Shown here: piece by piece, positions 7,943 through 17,381 of the stretch | Position numbering within the stretch: position 1 is the first letter of the stretch | Layout of the letters: every line of letters begins with the position of its first letter | DNA from: Candidatus Zixiibacteriota bacterium | Lineage (GTDB): Bacteria; Zixibacteria; MSB-5A5; JAABVY01 | Direction: 5' to 3' | Length of the DNA: 42,916 nt | Assembly (NCBI GenBank): GCA_014728145.1 | Contig: WJMC01000105.1 | Location: forward strand, 1-42,916 | The notes under the pieces: model-generated | The model's database searches: none | The model's input: the letters and a program-made list of their open reading frames with translations, nothing else | Told to the model about the DNA's origin: nothing | Position numbers and translations under genes: made by a program

Positions 7943-8428
7943 TCACCCCGGTTTGACATTCGGAACATCATCATCTACGGCGAACAGCGGCAGTTCTTTA
8001 GCGCTCAGGCCGGGCAGGATGTAATTCAGTTTTTCCAGCTCCCCCTTTTGAAATCCCATGAAACGTGAAATCTCGGCACCGTCAGAATTGATCAGGATTA
8101 CCGTCGGTACGGAGCCCAATTCGTAGCGGCGACTGACATCATAGGGTGGCGGTTCCATTACGATTTTGAAATCGAGGTCGAGTTCCGAAACCATGTTCAC
8201 GGTGTCCTGTCGATTATCCTGCGCAATTCCGAGAAAACAGGCGTAATCATCAGAATAGCGGTCATACAACCTTTGGATAAACGGCAATGTAAAACGACAG
8301 GTCGGACAGTCGTGCTTGAAAAAGACCAGCAACACCGGTTTTTCCGCCAGCAGTTCAGAGAGTTTGACGGTTACATTTTCCATGTCCCGCAGTTCAAAAT
8401 CATAAATGTCGAAAACATAATTTGTCAT
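7943..8428 (-). CDS. Thioredoxin-like (TlpA/AhpC-TSA type) protein
   Basis: This 161-residue protein has a thioredoxin fold. The redox motif is CPTC at residues 41-44 (FFKHDCPTC), and the cis-proline is Pro108 in GSVPTVILI. The long first helix and the strand order match the TlpA/peroxiredoxin-like group. There is no signal peptide or membrane anchor, so it should act in the cytoplasm, unlike classical TlpA. It begins five bases after the ABC permease stop with no clear Shine-Dalgarno, suggesting translational coupling. The substrate is unknown; in a bacillithiol-producing cell it could be a disulfide reductase for low-molecular-weight or protein thiols, but that is a guess. Confidence 0.8.
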   Translation of the reverse strand: MTNYVFDIYDFELRDMENVTVKLSELLAEKPVLLVFFKHDCPTCRFTLPFIQRLYDRYSDDYACFLGIAQDNRQDTVNMVSELDLDFKIVMEPPPYDVSRRYELGSVPTVILINSDGAEISRFMGFQKGELEKLNYILPGLSAKELPLFAVDDDVPNVKPG

Positions 8429-8433
8429 ACATA

Positions 8434-9708
8434 CTATTTATAGCGCAACCACTTGATAAGTTCCGAAACCGAGGGCCGTTTTCCATACATCAGAATTCCA
8501 ATCCTGAATATTTTTGCGGTCAGCCATCCCAGCACCGCAATCGAAACTACCAGAACAGCCATGCCGATAATGATTTGCGCGGGTGGCACAAACCCGAACG
8601 AGGCCCGTAATATCATCATGGTCGGAGTAAAAAACGGCACCATCGAGATCGCCACAACCCAGGGAGCATCCGGATTCTGCACAATTGCCATGGCAACCAT
8701 GATCGGCAATATCAGGGTAATCGTGATCGGCCCGATAACCTGCTGAGCATCGCGCTCGGAGTTTATAATCGATCCCAACAGGGCGAATATCGTGGCGTAG
8801 AAAAAGTATCCCAGCACGAAAAAGATGGCGAAACTTACGAAGAAGTTTACTGACAATGATTTGGCATTGTCAATCAGGTCGCTGATGAAGCCCGTGTTGG
8901 AACCCAAAAAGAATACCGCCGCCCCCATCAGTCCCCACAGGATCATCTGCGTCACCGAAGCGGCCCCGAGACCGAGAATCTTGCCCATCATCAGGTCATA
9001 AGGTTTGAGCGATGAGATCAACACTTCTATGATGCGGTTAGATTTTTCCTCGCGCACTGCACGCAAAAGATGCTGGCCATAGCCCATGATCGAACCGAAC
9101 AGAATCATTACGAAAGCAATACCTGAAAGATACTGGGTTAAAAACTCCGCCCGGCTCTCCTGTCCTTCCGGCCCGACCTGCTTGAACTCCAGGTTTACAT
9201 CGCGAGTCAGCTCATGGACCTGTTCGACCGGAACGTCGTAATCGGCCAGCTTTTCACGCACTACAACCTGGCTCATGACCTGTTCGATCATCGCCATATC
9301 CGCGAATTTTCCGTACTTGCGGGCGTAGCGCTCCACCTGCTTGGTTTTCAGAACATCCTCTGGAACGACCACGTAGGCTTCGATCTCTCCGGCTTCAATT
9401 TTGTTATTCAGCTCCTCTTTGAGGGCATCGAACTCTTCCGGCCTGGTTTGCATATATTCGATTACGAAAATCGAGCGCCCGTCGGGTAGCTGACCGACAA
9501 AGGCCGATTTGAACTCATCCATCAGTCCGGAACCGAGATCAACCAGGGTAAATTCGATCGGATCTTTGGTTTCCCTGTCGATCAATAGTGACGGCAAAAA
9601 TATGATAGCGAACATAAACAGCGGGGTCAAAAGCGTCCCGATCAGAAACGATTTCTTTTTTACCACTTCGCCGTACTCATGCCTGATGACAATCCCCAGC
9701 TTACCCAT
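8434..9708 (-). CDS. ABC-2 type exporter permease (NatB-like)
   Basis: A 424-residue membrane protein with one N-terminal transmembrane helix (SFLIGTLLTPLFMFAIIFL), an extracytoplasmic domain of about 150 residues, and a cluster of about five further helices from residue 200 on. This is the NatB/ABC-2 layout. The motif AVREEKSNRIIEVLISS is the conserved coupling region facing the ATPase. The longest frame reaches 9813, but ATG 9708 has an excellent Shine-Dalgarno (AGGAGGT) and overlaps the ATPase stop by eight bases, so it is the true start. With the upstream ATPase it forms an exporter, possibly for sodium, a peptide or a lipid-like substrate; the substrate is not evident. Confidence 0.88.
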   Translation of the reverse strand: MGKLGIVIRHEYGEVVKKKSFLIGTLLTPLFMFAIIFLPSLLIDRETKDPIEFTLVDLGSGLMDEFKSAFVGQLPDGRSIFVIEYMQTRPEEFDALKEELNNKIEAGEIEAYVVVPEDVLKTKQVERYARKYGKFADMAMIEQVMSQVVVREKLADYDVPVEQVHELTRDVNLEFKQVGPEGQESRAEFLTQYLSGIAFVMILFGSIMGYGQHLLRAVREEKSNRIIEVLISSLKPYDLMMGKILGLGAASVTQMILWGLMGAAVFFLGSNTGFISDLIDNAKSLSVNFFVSFAIFFVLGYFFYATIFALLGSIINSERDAQQVIGPITITLILPIMVAMAIVQNPDAPWVVAISMVPFFTPTMMILRASFGFVPPAQIIIGMAVLVVSIAVLGWLTAKIFRIGILMYGKRPSVSELIKWLRYK

Positions 9709-10624
9709 TGCCGACCTCCTTTTCATCCTCCTTATCGCGAACCATCTCGACAAAGATATCATGCAGGGAGGGTTCCATGTATTCGAAACGGTTGATCGAA
9801 ACCTGCGGCACAAGCGCGGAAAGGATTTTCTGCGGTTCAGTATCCCGCATCAGTTTCAACTCGACATACTTGTTGAAATCGTAGATTTTTTCGATTCCTT
9901 CGAGCTTCTTTAATACGGCATTGTCGCCTTCGAATTCCAAAACGACCGTATTTTTTCCGAAACGCTTTTTCACTTCGAACAGGGGACCGTCCAGGATTTT
10001 TCGCCCTTTGTTTATAAGGCAGATCGAATCGCACATCTTTTCGGCCTGCTCCATAATATGAGTCGAGAAGATAATCGTTTTGCCGCGACGCTTTTCCTCC
10101 AGAACTATACCCTTGATTAACTCCAGGTTGACTGGATCCAGCCCGGAAAACGGTTCATCCAGAATAATCAGCTGAGGATCGTGGATCAGGGTTGTAACAA
10201 ACTGCAATTTCTGCTGCATTCCCTTGGAAAGCTCCTCCACCTTGCTATCGGCGTAATCCTCGAGCTTCACCCGCTTCAGCCAGTTCGAAATAGCCTCTTT
10301 GAGGCTGGATTTGTCCATCCCCTTAATCTGTCCCAGGTATAGCATAACGTCCGCGATCGTCATTTTCTGGTAGAGACCGCGCTCTTCCGGCAGAAATCCG
10401 ATCTTGTCCTTGAGCTCGTCGGTGAGCTGATCTCCCATAATCCTGATTTCACCGCTGTCGGGCGCGATGATATTCATAATCATCCGGATCGTGGTAGTTT
10501 TTCCGGCCCCGTTGGGCCCCAGAAGGCCGTAGATTGCCCCCTCCGGTACAGCCAGCGAGAAATCATCGACCGCTGTTTTCTGACCAAATGTTTTGGTTAC
10601 ATTTTCGAGCTTGAGCATGTCCAT
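9701..10624 (-). CDS. ABC transporter ATP-binding protein (NatA-like)
   Basis: A 307-residue ABC ATPase with Walker A GPNGAGKTT at residues 36-44, signature ELSKGMQQ near 131-138, Walker B LIILDEP at 152-158, and the switch histidine in FSTHIMEQ. The C-terminal 80 residues form the DUF4162-type tail found in NatA/YhaQ-like ATPases. It powers the permease encoded directly downstream (8-base overlap). GGGA lies seven bases before the ATG at 10624; a second ATG two codons on is possible. The gene heads a run that continues into the thioredoxin-like gene. Confidence 0.93.
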   Translation of the reverse strand: MDMLKLENVTKTFGQKTAVDDFSLAVPEGAIYGLLGPNGAGKTTTIRMIMNIIAPDSGEIRIMGDQLTDELKDKIGFLPEERGLYQKMTIADVMLYLGQIKGMDKSSLKEAISNWLKRVKLEDYADSKVEELSKGMQQKLQFVTTLIHDPQLIILDEPFSGLDPVNLELIKGIVLEEKRRGKTIIFSTHIMEQAEKMCDSICLINKGRKILDGPLFEVKKRFGKNTVVLEFEGDNAVLKKLEGIEKIYDFNKYVELKLMRDTEPQKILSALVPQVSINRFEYMEPSLHDIFVEMVRDKEDEKEVGNG

Positions 10625-10912
10625 ATATTTATCCCATTCAGTTTATGATGTTCTCACAGCTTACCACTGAACTTGCAATTTATTCTTATAAAAATCAACA
10701 ACTTATCTACGCATCCGGCTATTTGAAAGTTCGCATAAAATGTGGGAAAAATCCCATAATATAAGCGCGCGATCAATTATTCAAAACTGGACAGGCAGTG
10801 CTATTCCATTGTACAGCAACACCTTACATGAAACGCCAGAGTTCCATAAACATGGCATGGATTTTGTATTTTATAGCTCTCAGAAAGGGATTTTTTGGCA
10901 GGGAGGATAAAA
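10625..10912. other. Divergent intergenic region, ABC exporter versus hypothetical gene
   Basis: 288 AT-rich bases between two divergent genes. A small perfect hairpin (TGGGA, loop AAAA, TCCCA) lies at 10743-10756. A GGGAGG ribosome binding site at 10901-10906 serves the rightward gene. No convincing paired -35/-10 was found on either strand, and no RNA gene is apparent. Confidence 0.4.
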
Positions 10913-11644
10913 ATGAGTTTAGATGTTCAGGGAAGTCATCAGGTATCCAGCCATAAGCCTCTGATGCCCCAGAAGTCTCAGGTAGCGGTCAAGTTGAAAC
11001 AGAACCCGTTACCTGACTCCGAAGAGGACCTCAGAAATCCGTTCGAGGCTGACAAGCTGGAACTCTCCTTGAATTCATTCAAGGAAGAACGAGCGCTCCT
11101 GAAATCCAAAGAACAGAACCATGTTCAAACCAGGTCCTCGCTCGACATCATACGCACCAACCTGCTTCGGGCGGAGTCGCTTCTGTACCAGGTGATGGCG
11201 ACCGGGGCTTTCGACCAGGATTCTCTGGAGGCTGTACAGAGGCGCATCGCGCGGGAGCTTTCAGGTGTCGACGTACATTTTAAAAAGGTTGATCTGCCCG
11301 GCCTGACAGCTCGGGATGTACCACAACAACTTCGCGAACCGGAGAAGATCGAGCTCGAGAGTTACAGCGATGTAAAACAGCTTTCGGAAGATATAAAGTC
11401 TGCCTCTGAGAAGGTCGACAAAGCTGAAAGCGAGTTGCAGAATTCCTCTGAAGATGATGTCCGGGTCGGCAAACTTCTGGAGGTAGCGGAGCAGAATACG
11501 GCCGCCGCGATCTCGAATTACGATCCGACAGACATTTTTAAGCGGGCGGAGAATGTCTCCCAGGCTCTCAAGCAACAGCATCCGGCCATGCTGGACGCGC
11601 ATCTGCCGATCAACCAGCAGGCCGTGGTCGATCTGCTGGCCTAA
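10913..11644 (+). CDS. Hypothetical alpha-helical protein
   Basis: I do not recognise this 243-residue protein. It has no signal peptide or membrane segment. After a polar N-terminal 50 residues it is strongly helical with heptad-like stretches: residues about 55-110 (including RTNLLRAESLLYQVMATGAF) and 150-200 (DVKQLSEDIKSASEKVDKAESEL). Helical segments at both ends around a short middle part recall flagellin- or hook-associated-like coiled coils, but no specific motif supports that. A TTG at 10895 would add six residues, but ATG 10913 has GGGAGG six bases upstream and is preferred. Its stop overlaps the stop of the convergent propeller gene in the shared bases CTAA. Confidence 0.72.
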   Translation: MSLDVQGSHQVSSHKPLMPQKSQVAVKLKQNPLPDSEEDLRNPFEADKLELSLNSFKEERALLKSKEQNHVQTRSSLDIIRTNLLRAESLLYQVMATGAFDQDSLEAVQRRIARELSGVDVHFKKVDLPGLTARDVPQQLREPEKIELESYSDVKQLSEDIKSASEKVDKAESELQNSSEDDVRVGKLLEVAEQNTAAAISNYDPTDIFKRAENVSQALKQQHPAMLDAHLPINQQAVVDLLA

Positions 11645-13935
11645 TCGAATTTAAGTATACCCAGCATACGGTAGTCGCGGTCGCCCTCGATTGAACTGGC
11701 GGGGGCGACCCAGCCCATGATCTTGACCGGGTTACCGGTCTGGTCATTATCGACATCCCACAATTCCAGACCATAGCCGATCGTTTCGCGCTGTTTCGGA
11801 TCGAAGTTATTGAGATAAACCAGGGGAATCTGAACTTCTAACGAATACCCGGTTTCGGTTTTGCGAGCCGCAAAAATCGGACTTACACCCTCGGGACTGC
11901 TAAACGAAAAAGTGCTGTCCTCGCCCTCGGGCGGTATTATTTCAAACACAAACAGGTTGTCTCCCGCCAGCCTCTCGCGGTTGATAAATTCACCTGATCT
12001 GTCGCGCAGATCGAGATACAACCGCAGTTGATCGCGTTTTTTATCGGTATCCGCGAAAAGCATATTGTCATAAACAATCGCCCCCAGGTAGAGATTATCG
12101 CGGTCGAAAGCTACCCGTGTGTCGATCGACAGGTCGCGTTCATCAGCCCAGCGCATCTCGTTGACCAGCAGGTTCTCGCGGCGGTCCAAATATAGCGAGG
12201 TTTTATCATCCCACTCGGACAATTTACCATCGATCAGCGGAGATTTCTTCAGCTTCCTGGCCTTGGCCACCACCCGGCTGTTTTCGCTCAACAAATCGAT
12301 CTTGTTTTTCAGCTGGTTATAGCGCGAGCGGTCGGTGAAATGGATCAATTGCCGTTCCGCTTCATCGAGGGCGCGCCGGGAGGCCCGGGTTTCGCCCTGT
12401 TTTTTGAGGTAATATGCCAGCAGAAAATACATTTCTGCCAGCTGGTAACCGGATTGTGAAAGAGCTTCCATCTCGGAAAAAACTTTCTCCAGATGATCCT
12501 GCTTCAATTCCAGAGAAACCCGTCCCAGGTTGTCCATTGACTCACGCAGGAGGCCCATCGGAATCGAATCCGGATCTCCGGATCGATTCAGGTACGAGGC
12601 GTAGGCCTTGAAACCACGTGTATAAAAATCTGCGCTGTTGGCATATAACAGGTCATGATAGCATAGATCACCCAGCCTCAGCCATGACAGGATTTCGGTT
12701 TTGGTGCCCGAGAAAGCCTCGGCCAGATCGGTGTAGATTTTGACCTCGGAGTTTTTGTCTCCACGGCATCGATATAAATAAGCTTTCTCAAAATACGCCT
12801 GCCGGGCTGATTCACCTTCCGGATTCTGATCGATAATCGAATCACGGGCCGCGATCTGACTGGCAAAATCGACCGACACGAGCGCAATCTGTCCCATGCT
12901 TTTATGCCCCAGCTTTTCGAACTTCCCGACTTCTCCGAAACCGACCAGGTCGATTTTTCGTACCGTCCCCGTCTCCGCATCAGTCGCCAGCAGGAACTGC
13001 CTGTTCGGTGTTACCGTCAGGTGAGTTACCTTGCCGGCCAGCGGGATCTTACGTACAAGAGCCAGGCGGGCGCTGTTTTTATCCGCGATCAGGTCATAAA
13101 TCAGGGCACTGTATCCCGGTTCGTCATTTATCAGACAAATCAGCCGGTTATCGGCCACAGTCAGTAACTGCATGATATCGCCATCGGTCCGGACCAGTTC
13201 CGAAACCGATTCGGTTCCCAGATTCACGAGCGCGATTCCACCTCCCGTTTTATCCTGCCCGTTCAAAGAGGCAGAAGCGGTGATGAGGTAGCGCCCGTCC
13301 CAGGAAAGCTCCAGGTCGGTTGGATTCACACCGGCGTAAAATGAGCGCAGTACCTGATAATTAACGACATCGATCACATTGACCACGCCGGCAAACCGAT
13401 CAGCGACATACAGAAGTTTACCATCCGGCGAGACTTCAACAGCAACCGGATTGCGTCCTACTGTCAACGAGTACAGCTGGGCACCATCGGCCATAGAAAT
13501 CAACTGTACACTGTTATCATAATCGTCGTCATAACTGCCGTTAGCGACATACATTGTCCTGCCGGAAGGGGAAAAAGCGATATCGGCCACTCTACCGCCG
13601 GTACTGAAATCGTACAGTTTCCTGTCGACCACCGGATCGTAAACTTCACAAATCCCCTGCGAGCTCGAAATCACAAACAAACGCTTCAATTTTTCATGAT
13701 ATCGTAGAAGATCACACCCGGGGTTTGTATAAAGCAGGTCGACCAGCAAACTGCTGTCGAAATTCATCACACTCACCGACGCCTTGTTGTCGCGGAAGTA
13801 TTCCGGATGGCTGACATACAGTTTGTAGCCTTCCTCAGCAACAAGCGATCCGCATAACAGCGGCACAAACATGACAATCGCAAGCACGCTGGCGACCGTG
13901 CGAATTTTACCATATTTCAAAATTTTCATCTCCAT
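11641..13935 (-). CDS. Secreted YVTN beta-propeller / TPR-like / CBM9-like protein
   Basis: A 764-residue exported protein with a signal peptide at residues 1-34 (hydrophobic core VASVLAIVMFVPLLCGSLVA). Residues about 40-350 contain propeller blades with YVTN-like phrases: FSPSGRTMYVANGS, VSPDGKLLYVADR, LSWDGRYLITAS, VTPNRQFLLATD. Residues about 370-560 are helical repeats of TPR type. The C-terminal 190 residues begin KSPLIDGKLSEWDD and continue VAFDRDNLYLGAIVYD, the signature start of CBM9/DOMON-like sandwich domains that bind sugar or heme-like ligands. The combination suggests an extracellular or periplasmic recognition protein; the ligand is unknown. The start at ATG 13935 has GGGGGAG seven bases upstream; the longer TTG start does not. 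It overlaps the upstream amidohydrolase by 29 bases. Confidence 0.82.
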   Translation of the reverse strand: MEMKILKYGKIRTVASVLAIVMFVPLLCGSLVAEEGYKLYVSHPEYFRDNKASVSVMNFDSSLLVDLLYTNPGCDLLRYHEKLKRLFVISSSQGICEVYDPVVDRKLYDFSTGGRVADIAFSPSGRTMYVANGSYDDDYDNSVQLISMADGAQLYSLTVGRNPVAVEVSPDGKLLYVADRFAGVVNVIDVVNYQVLRSFYAGVNPTDLELSWDGRYLITASASLNGQDKTGGGIALVNLGTESVSELVRTDGDIMQLLTVADNRLICLINDEPGYSALIYDLIADKNSARLALVRKIPLAGKVTHLTVTPNRQFLLATDAETGTVRKIDLVGFGEVGKFEKLGHKSMGQIALVSVDFASQIAARDSIIDQNPEGESARQAYFEKAYLYRCRGDKNSEVKIYTDLAEAFSGTKTEILSWLRLGDLCYHDLLYANSADFYTRGFKAYASYLNRSGDPDSIPMGLLRESMDNLGRVSLELKQDHLEKVFSEMEALSQSGYQLAEMYFLLAYYLKKQGETRASRRALDEAERQLIHFTDRSRYNQLKNKIDLLSENSRVVAKARKLKKSPLIDGKLSEWDDKTSLYLDRRENLLVNEMRWADERDLSIDTRVAFDRDNLYLGAIVYDNMLFADTDKKRDQLRLYLDLRDRSGEFINRERLAGDNLFVFEIIPPEGEDSTFSFSSPEGVSPIFAARKTETGYSLEVQIPLVYLNNFDPKQRETIGYGLELWDVDNDQTGNPVKIMGWVAPASSIEGDRDYRMLGILKFD

Positions 13936-15502
13936 AGACAAACTCCCCCTCGGCCAGAGTCGCGATTACTTTTACAAATGGAATCTTCTCCGGCTCGATT
14001 TGATAAGGATCTTCTTCCAGTATAACAATATCGGCATATTTTCCCACGGATATACTCCCCAGCTCATCTTCTCTGCCCACGGCATAGGCGGAATCGATAG
14101 TTGTGGCCCGAATCGCTTCCGCGACATTCAATCTCTCGATCGGATATAACTTACATCCATCAGCGGGACGCTTACGGGTAACCGCGCAATAAATGTTCCA
14201 GAGCGGATCGATACGATCGATGGGGCCATCCGAACCGAAAGCCAGCACCGCGCCACTTTTCAGCAAAGAGCTGTACGGGTACGAGTAGCGCGCGCGCCTG
14301 CCCCAGTATTTGACCACCAGGTCGAGATCGGAAACCAGGTGGCAGGGTTGCACCGAGGCGATGACATTGTGCCGGGCGAAGAGTTCGATATCCCGCTTTC
14401 TAAGTAACTGGCAATGTTCCACCCGATGACGGTAACCATGTTTGCGGCGTCCCATAGCGGAAGCGATCGCTTTCAGGGCATTGTAGTTGGCTTTATCGCC
14501 TATGGCGTGTACAGCGACGCTGAGGCCTCCCCGGATGGCCCGCCTGATTTCAGTTTCGAGCTGTTCGTACTCCATCTGTGCGATTCCGCGATTTGTCCTG
14601 CTGTCGGAATAGGGAGCAAACATCAGGGCGGTCTTGGAACCGAGGGCGCCATCGGCAAAAAACTTGACCCCGCATATCTTTAAAAACCGATCGCCGTAGC
14701 GATCCTTAATATGCAAATCAAGGAGTGAATCCAGATGCTCTGAGCGCACATAGTGATGCACTCGAATTTTGAGGCCATGCTTCCTGTGGTACTCCTGCAA
14801 CACACCGAATCCGTCAGCGCCGTCAAAACTGCAGACGGAAGTTATTCCCAGGCTGTGAGCGTTTTTCTGGGCGGATGATACCGCTTTAAGTGACTGACCG
14901 AGACGGGGAATCGGTATCTGTGAGTAAACTTCAAAAGCCGCCTTCTCGAGCAGAACCCCGGTTGGATCGCCACTTCTATCACGCACGATCTCACCTCCCT
15001 GGGGATCAGGAGTATCTCTGTCGATATCCAGCTTTTTCAAAGTCAGGCTGTTGACCCAGGCCGAGTGTTCGTCGCGGGAAAACATGACAACCGGATTGCG
15101 GGGGACGATTTTGTCCAGATCCGATGCATGCGGTTCGACCGGATCTCGCCAGTTATCAGACTGCCAGCCATGTCCCACCAGCCAGTCATTTTTTTTCAGT
15201 TTTTTGGCCTGCTTTTTTATAAGTTCGAGGACTTCGGAATAGCTTTTACATTTCTCGATATCGAGCATCGCCAGGCTCCAGGCCCAGAAGACAAAATGCA
15301 GGTGTGAATCCCAGAAACCGGGCAAAACAGTCTTGCCCTCCAGATCGACTATCTGGTATTCATCGGAAGGTATGGCGTACAAATCGGAGTTCTGCCCCAT
15401 CCATTCGATTTTCCCACCGGCGATAATCACAGCCTGGCAATACGGCACGCGGTCGTCCTGGGTGTAAATACGACCGGAATGAAACAGCAGTTTTCTTGTC
15501 AT
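13907..15502 (-). CDS. Metal-dependent amidohydrolase, YtcJ-like (amidohydrolase 3 family)
   Basis: This 531-residue enzyme has the YtcJ/amidohydrolase-3 layout. The N-terminal strand domain ends in VLPGFWDSHLHF, whose two histidines are metal ligands. KFFADGALGSKTA, VAVHAIGDKAN, RVEHCQLL and LAFGSDGPID supply the remaining barrel-end motifs, and the C-terminus closes the beta domain (GSISVGKYADIVILEEDP). Such enzymes hydrolyse amide or similar C-N bonds; the substrate is unknown. No signal peptide is seen. It starts seven bases after the selB stop and overlaps the downstream propeller gene, so it appears to be transcribed with the selenocysteine genes, although no functional link is known. 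Confidence 0.9.
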   Translation of the reverse strand: MTRKLLFHSGRIYTQDDRVPYCQAVIIAGGKIEWMGQNSDLYAIPSDEYQIVDLEGKTVLPGFWDSHLHFVFWAWSLAMLDIEKCKSYSEVLELIKKQAKKLKKNDWLVGHGWQSDNWRDPVEPHASDLDKIVPRNPVVMFSRDEHSAWVNSLTLKKLDIDRDTPDPQGGEIVRDRSGDPTGVLLEKAAFEVYSQIPIPRLGQSLKAVSSAQKNAHSLGITSVCSFDGADGFGVLQEYHRKHGLKIRVHHYVRSEHLDSLLDLHIKDRYGDRFLKICGVKFFADGALGSKTALMFAPYSDSRTNRGIAQMEYEQLETEIRRAIRGGLSVAVHAIGDKANYNALKAIASAMGRRKHGYRHRVEHCQLLRKRDIELFARHNVIASVQPCHLVSDLDLVVKYWGRRARYSYPYSSLLKSGAVLAFGSDGPIDRIDPLWNIYCAVTRKRPADGCKLYPIERLNVAEAIRATTIDSAYAVGREDELGSISVGKYADIVILEEDPYQIEPEKIPFVKVIATLAEGEFVYGDENFEIW

Positions 15503-15508
15503 CCTGAC

Positions 15509-17380
15509 TTATTCGGCCAGAACCCGTCGATCTCCCTCGCGCCGGGTAACTCCCTGACGATCGAGATATTCCAGAATAGGAATCGTATATTTGCGGGTCA
15601 GCCCCAGCTTCTCCTTGAGCTGTTTGACCTCGAGATTTCCCTGCGATTTTATAGTGTCTATTACCGTATCCTTGATTTTATCAAAATCTTCCGCTTTGAA
15701 GAGGATTCCGCCGGAGAGCTCGATAACTTCACCAGAGCGAACCAGGAAGTTCAGCACCTGTCTTGTAACATGATGACCGCGTTCGATCTCGCGACGAGTC
15801 GGAGTCAACAGGTCGGGTGCTGTCAGTCTTGACAGTATATCCTTTCTAACATCGCGGTGTTCCGGTTTGAGACCCGCGCGGTAGCCGGCCAGGCGGATAA
15901 ATTTCCTGTCCGCTTCGACCTGTTTTTCGGATTCCAGAATACTGAGCGCGAATTCGAGTTCCTCTTCAGACAGTTTCAATTTAGACATCAACTCAGCTTT
16001 GCCTACACCCGGAAGCATCGGATTACGTCCGTGAAAATCCTCCAGATGCGATAACACTTTTTTTATAAGCCGATCCTTGTATTCGGCACCGACCAGCAAA
16101 TTGCCATAACGAATCACCCGGCCGTCGTCAATCAGAGTATTTAAATTCCGTTCGACATCCTCCCGATTGAAATTGGACGCCCTCAGAAGCTCGCCTGAGG
16201 CGCGGGTTTTATACTTCCGCAGTTCAGTCAAAATAAGACTGTCGATATGAGCGAGGTCCCGCTCGAGATAAAACTTGCGCAGGCTCTTGTCGTTTCTGCG
16301 AAAACCGGTCAGGTCAACATCGACTATTTCACCGCCTGCCGCCAAAAGATCGGGGGTTGGGTAACGCAGAATCACACGATCACCCAGACGAGCCATGATC
16401 CGCTCTTGTGCATGGCAGACAATCACACCCTCATCACCCGCTAAAAATCTGTCATCCTTAAACATTTTTATGCGCACATCGAATTCACTGGTACCGACTT
16501 TGAGGCTCAGGATTCGGTTGTGGTTGAGCGGGATACGTGCAAATGAAGACATCTCAACCCGCACAGCCAGAGACGATGATCCATCGTAATCATCAGGACC
16601 GACCAGGCAGTCACCGCGTGAAATCTCTTCTTTCGAAACACCGGTCAGGGACAGGGCTGTTCGTGCCCCCTGGAAAGCTTCATCCCGTTTCTGTTTGAAC
16701 GTCTGAATCGATTTGACGCGTGCAGTTTTTCGGCTGGAAACGATCCGGAGTTCATCTCCCGACATAATACTGCCGTCACGCATCGTACCGGTCACAACTG
16801 TACCGATCCCGGGCAGGCTGAAAGCGCGGTCGATATAAAGCCTCGGCTTGTGAGGATTGTATCTCTCGGGAAGTTTGCTCAATGATTCAGCCAGGTGTTT
16901 CTGAATCAGGTCTAAACCCCGGTTGCCTTTCGCAGAAAAAGGTAGAATCGGTGCATTATATAAAAATGTATGTTTGACTTTCTCACGGATATCCTCTTCT
17001 ACAAGCAGAAGCCAATCCTCCTCAACCAGGTCTGTTTTAGTTAAAACAATTGCGCCGTGCCTATGGTTGAGAAACTGCAGAATCTCGAGATGTTCCTGCG
17101 ACTGGGGCATCCAGCCGTCATCGGCCGCCACCACAAACAGGACATAATCGATTCCACCCACACCGGCGATCATATTGCGGATAAAGCGTTCATGACCGGG
17201 AACATCGACAATCCCGACCTCGTCGCCGGATTTTAGCGCGAACCAGGCGAACCCGAGATCGATCGTCATCTCCCGTGACAGTTCCTCGGGCAGACGGTCC
17301 GGGTTGATACCGGTCAGAGCCCGGATCAGAGTCGATTTGCCGTGGTCGATATGGCCTGCTGTGGCGAGAGTGTAAATCAT
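15509..17380 (-). CDS. selB: Selenocysteine-specific elongation factor SelB
   Basis: A 623-residue GTPase that carries Sec-tRNA-Sec to UGA codons followed by a SECIS element. Motifs are G1 GHIDHGKST (residues 9-17), G3 DVPGHE and G4 TKTD. The LTGINPDRLPEELSREMTIDLGFAW switch region is typical of SelB rather than EF-Tu. EF-Tu-like beta domains follow, and the C-terminal 250 residues contain winged-helix repeats (for example EDVERNLNTLIDDGRVIRYG and LEVKQLKEKLGLTRKYTIPILEYLD) that bind the SECIS hairpin. The length is normal. It begins one base after the selA stop. Confidence 0.97.
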   Translation of the reverse strand: MIYTLATAGHIDHGKSTLIRALTGINPDRLPEELSREMTIDLGFAWFALKSGDEVGIVDVPGHERFIRNMIAGVGGIDYVLFVVAADDGWMPQSQEHLEILQFLNHRHGAIVLTKTDLVEEDWLLLVEEDIREKVKHTFLYNAPILPFSAKGNRGLDLIQKHLAESLSKLPERYNPHKPRLYIDRAFSLPGIGTVVTGTMRDGSIMSGDELRIVSSRKTARVKSIQTFKQKRDEAFQGARTALSLTGVSKEEISRGDCLVGPDDYDGSSSLAVRVEMSSFARIPLNHNRILSLKVGTSEFDVRIKMFKDDRFLAGDEGVIVCHAQERIMARLGDRVILRYPTPDLLAAGGEIVDVDLTGFRRNDKSLRKFYLERDLAHIDSLILTELRKYKTRASGELLRASNFNREDVERNLNTLIDDGRVIRYGNLLVGAEYKDRLIKKVLSHLEDFHGRNPMLPGVGKAELMSKLKLSEEELEFALSILESEKQVEADRKFIRLAGYRAGLKPEHRDVRKDILSRLTAPDLLTPTRREIERGHHVTRQVLNFLVRSGEVIELSGGILFKAEDFDKIKDTVIDTIKSQGNLEVKQLKEKLGLTRKYTIPILEYLDRQGVTRREGDRRVLAE

Positions 17381-17381
17381 T

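Noticed and set aside
7943-8428. Considered whether this or another gene in the window encodes a selenoprotein, given the sel operon.
   Set aside because: The redox motif is CPTC with normal cysteine codons, and I saw no coding frame interrupted by an in-frame TGA with continuing homology.
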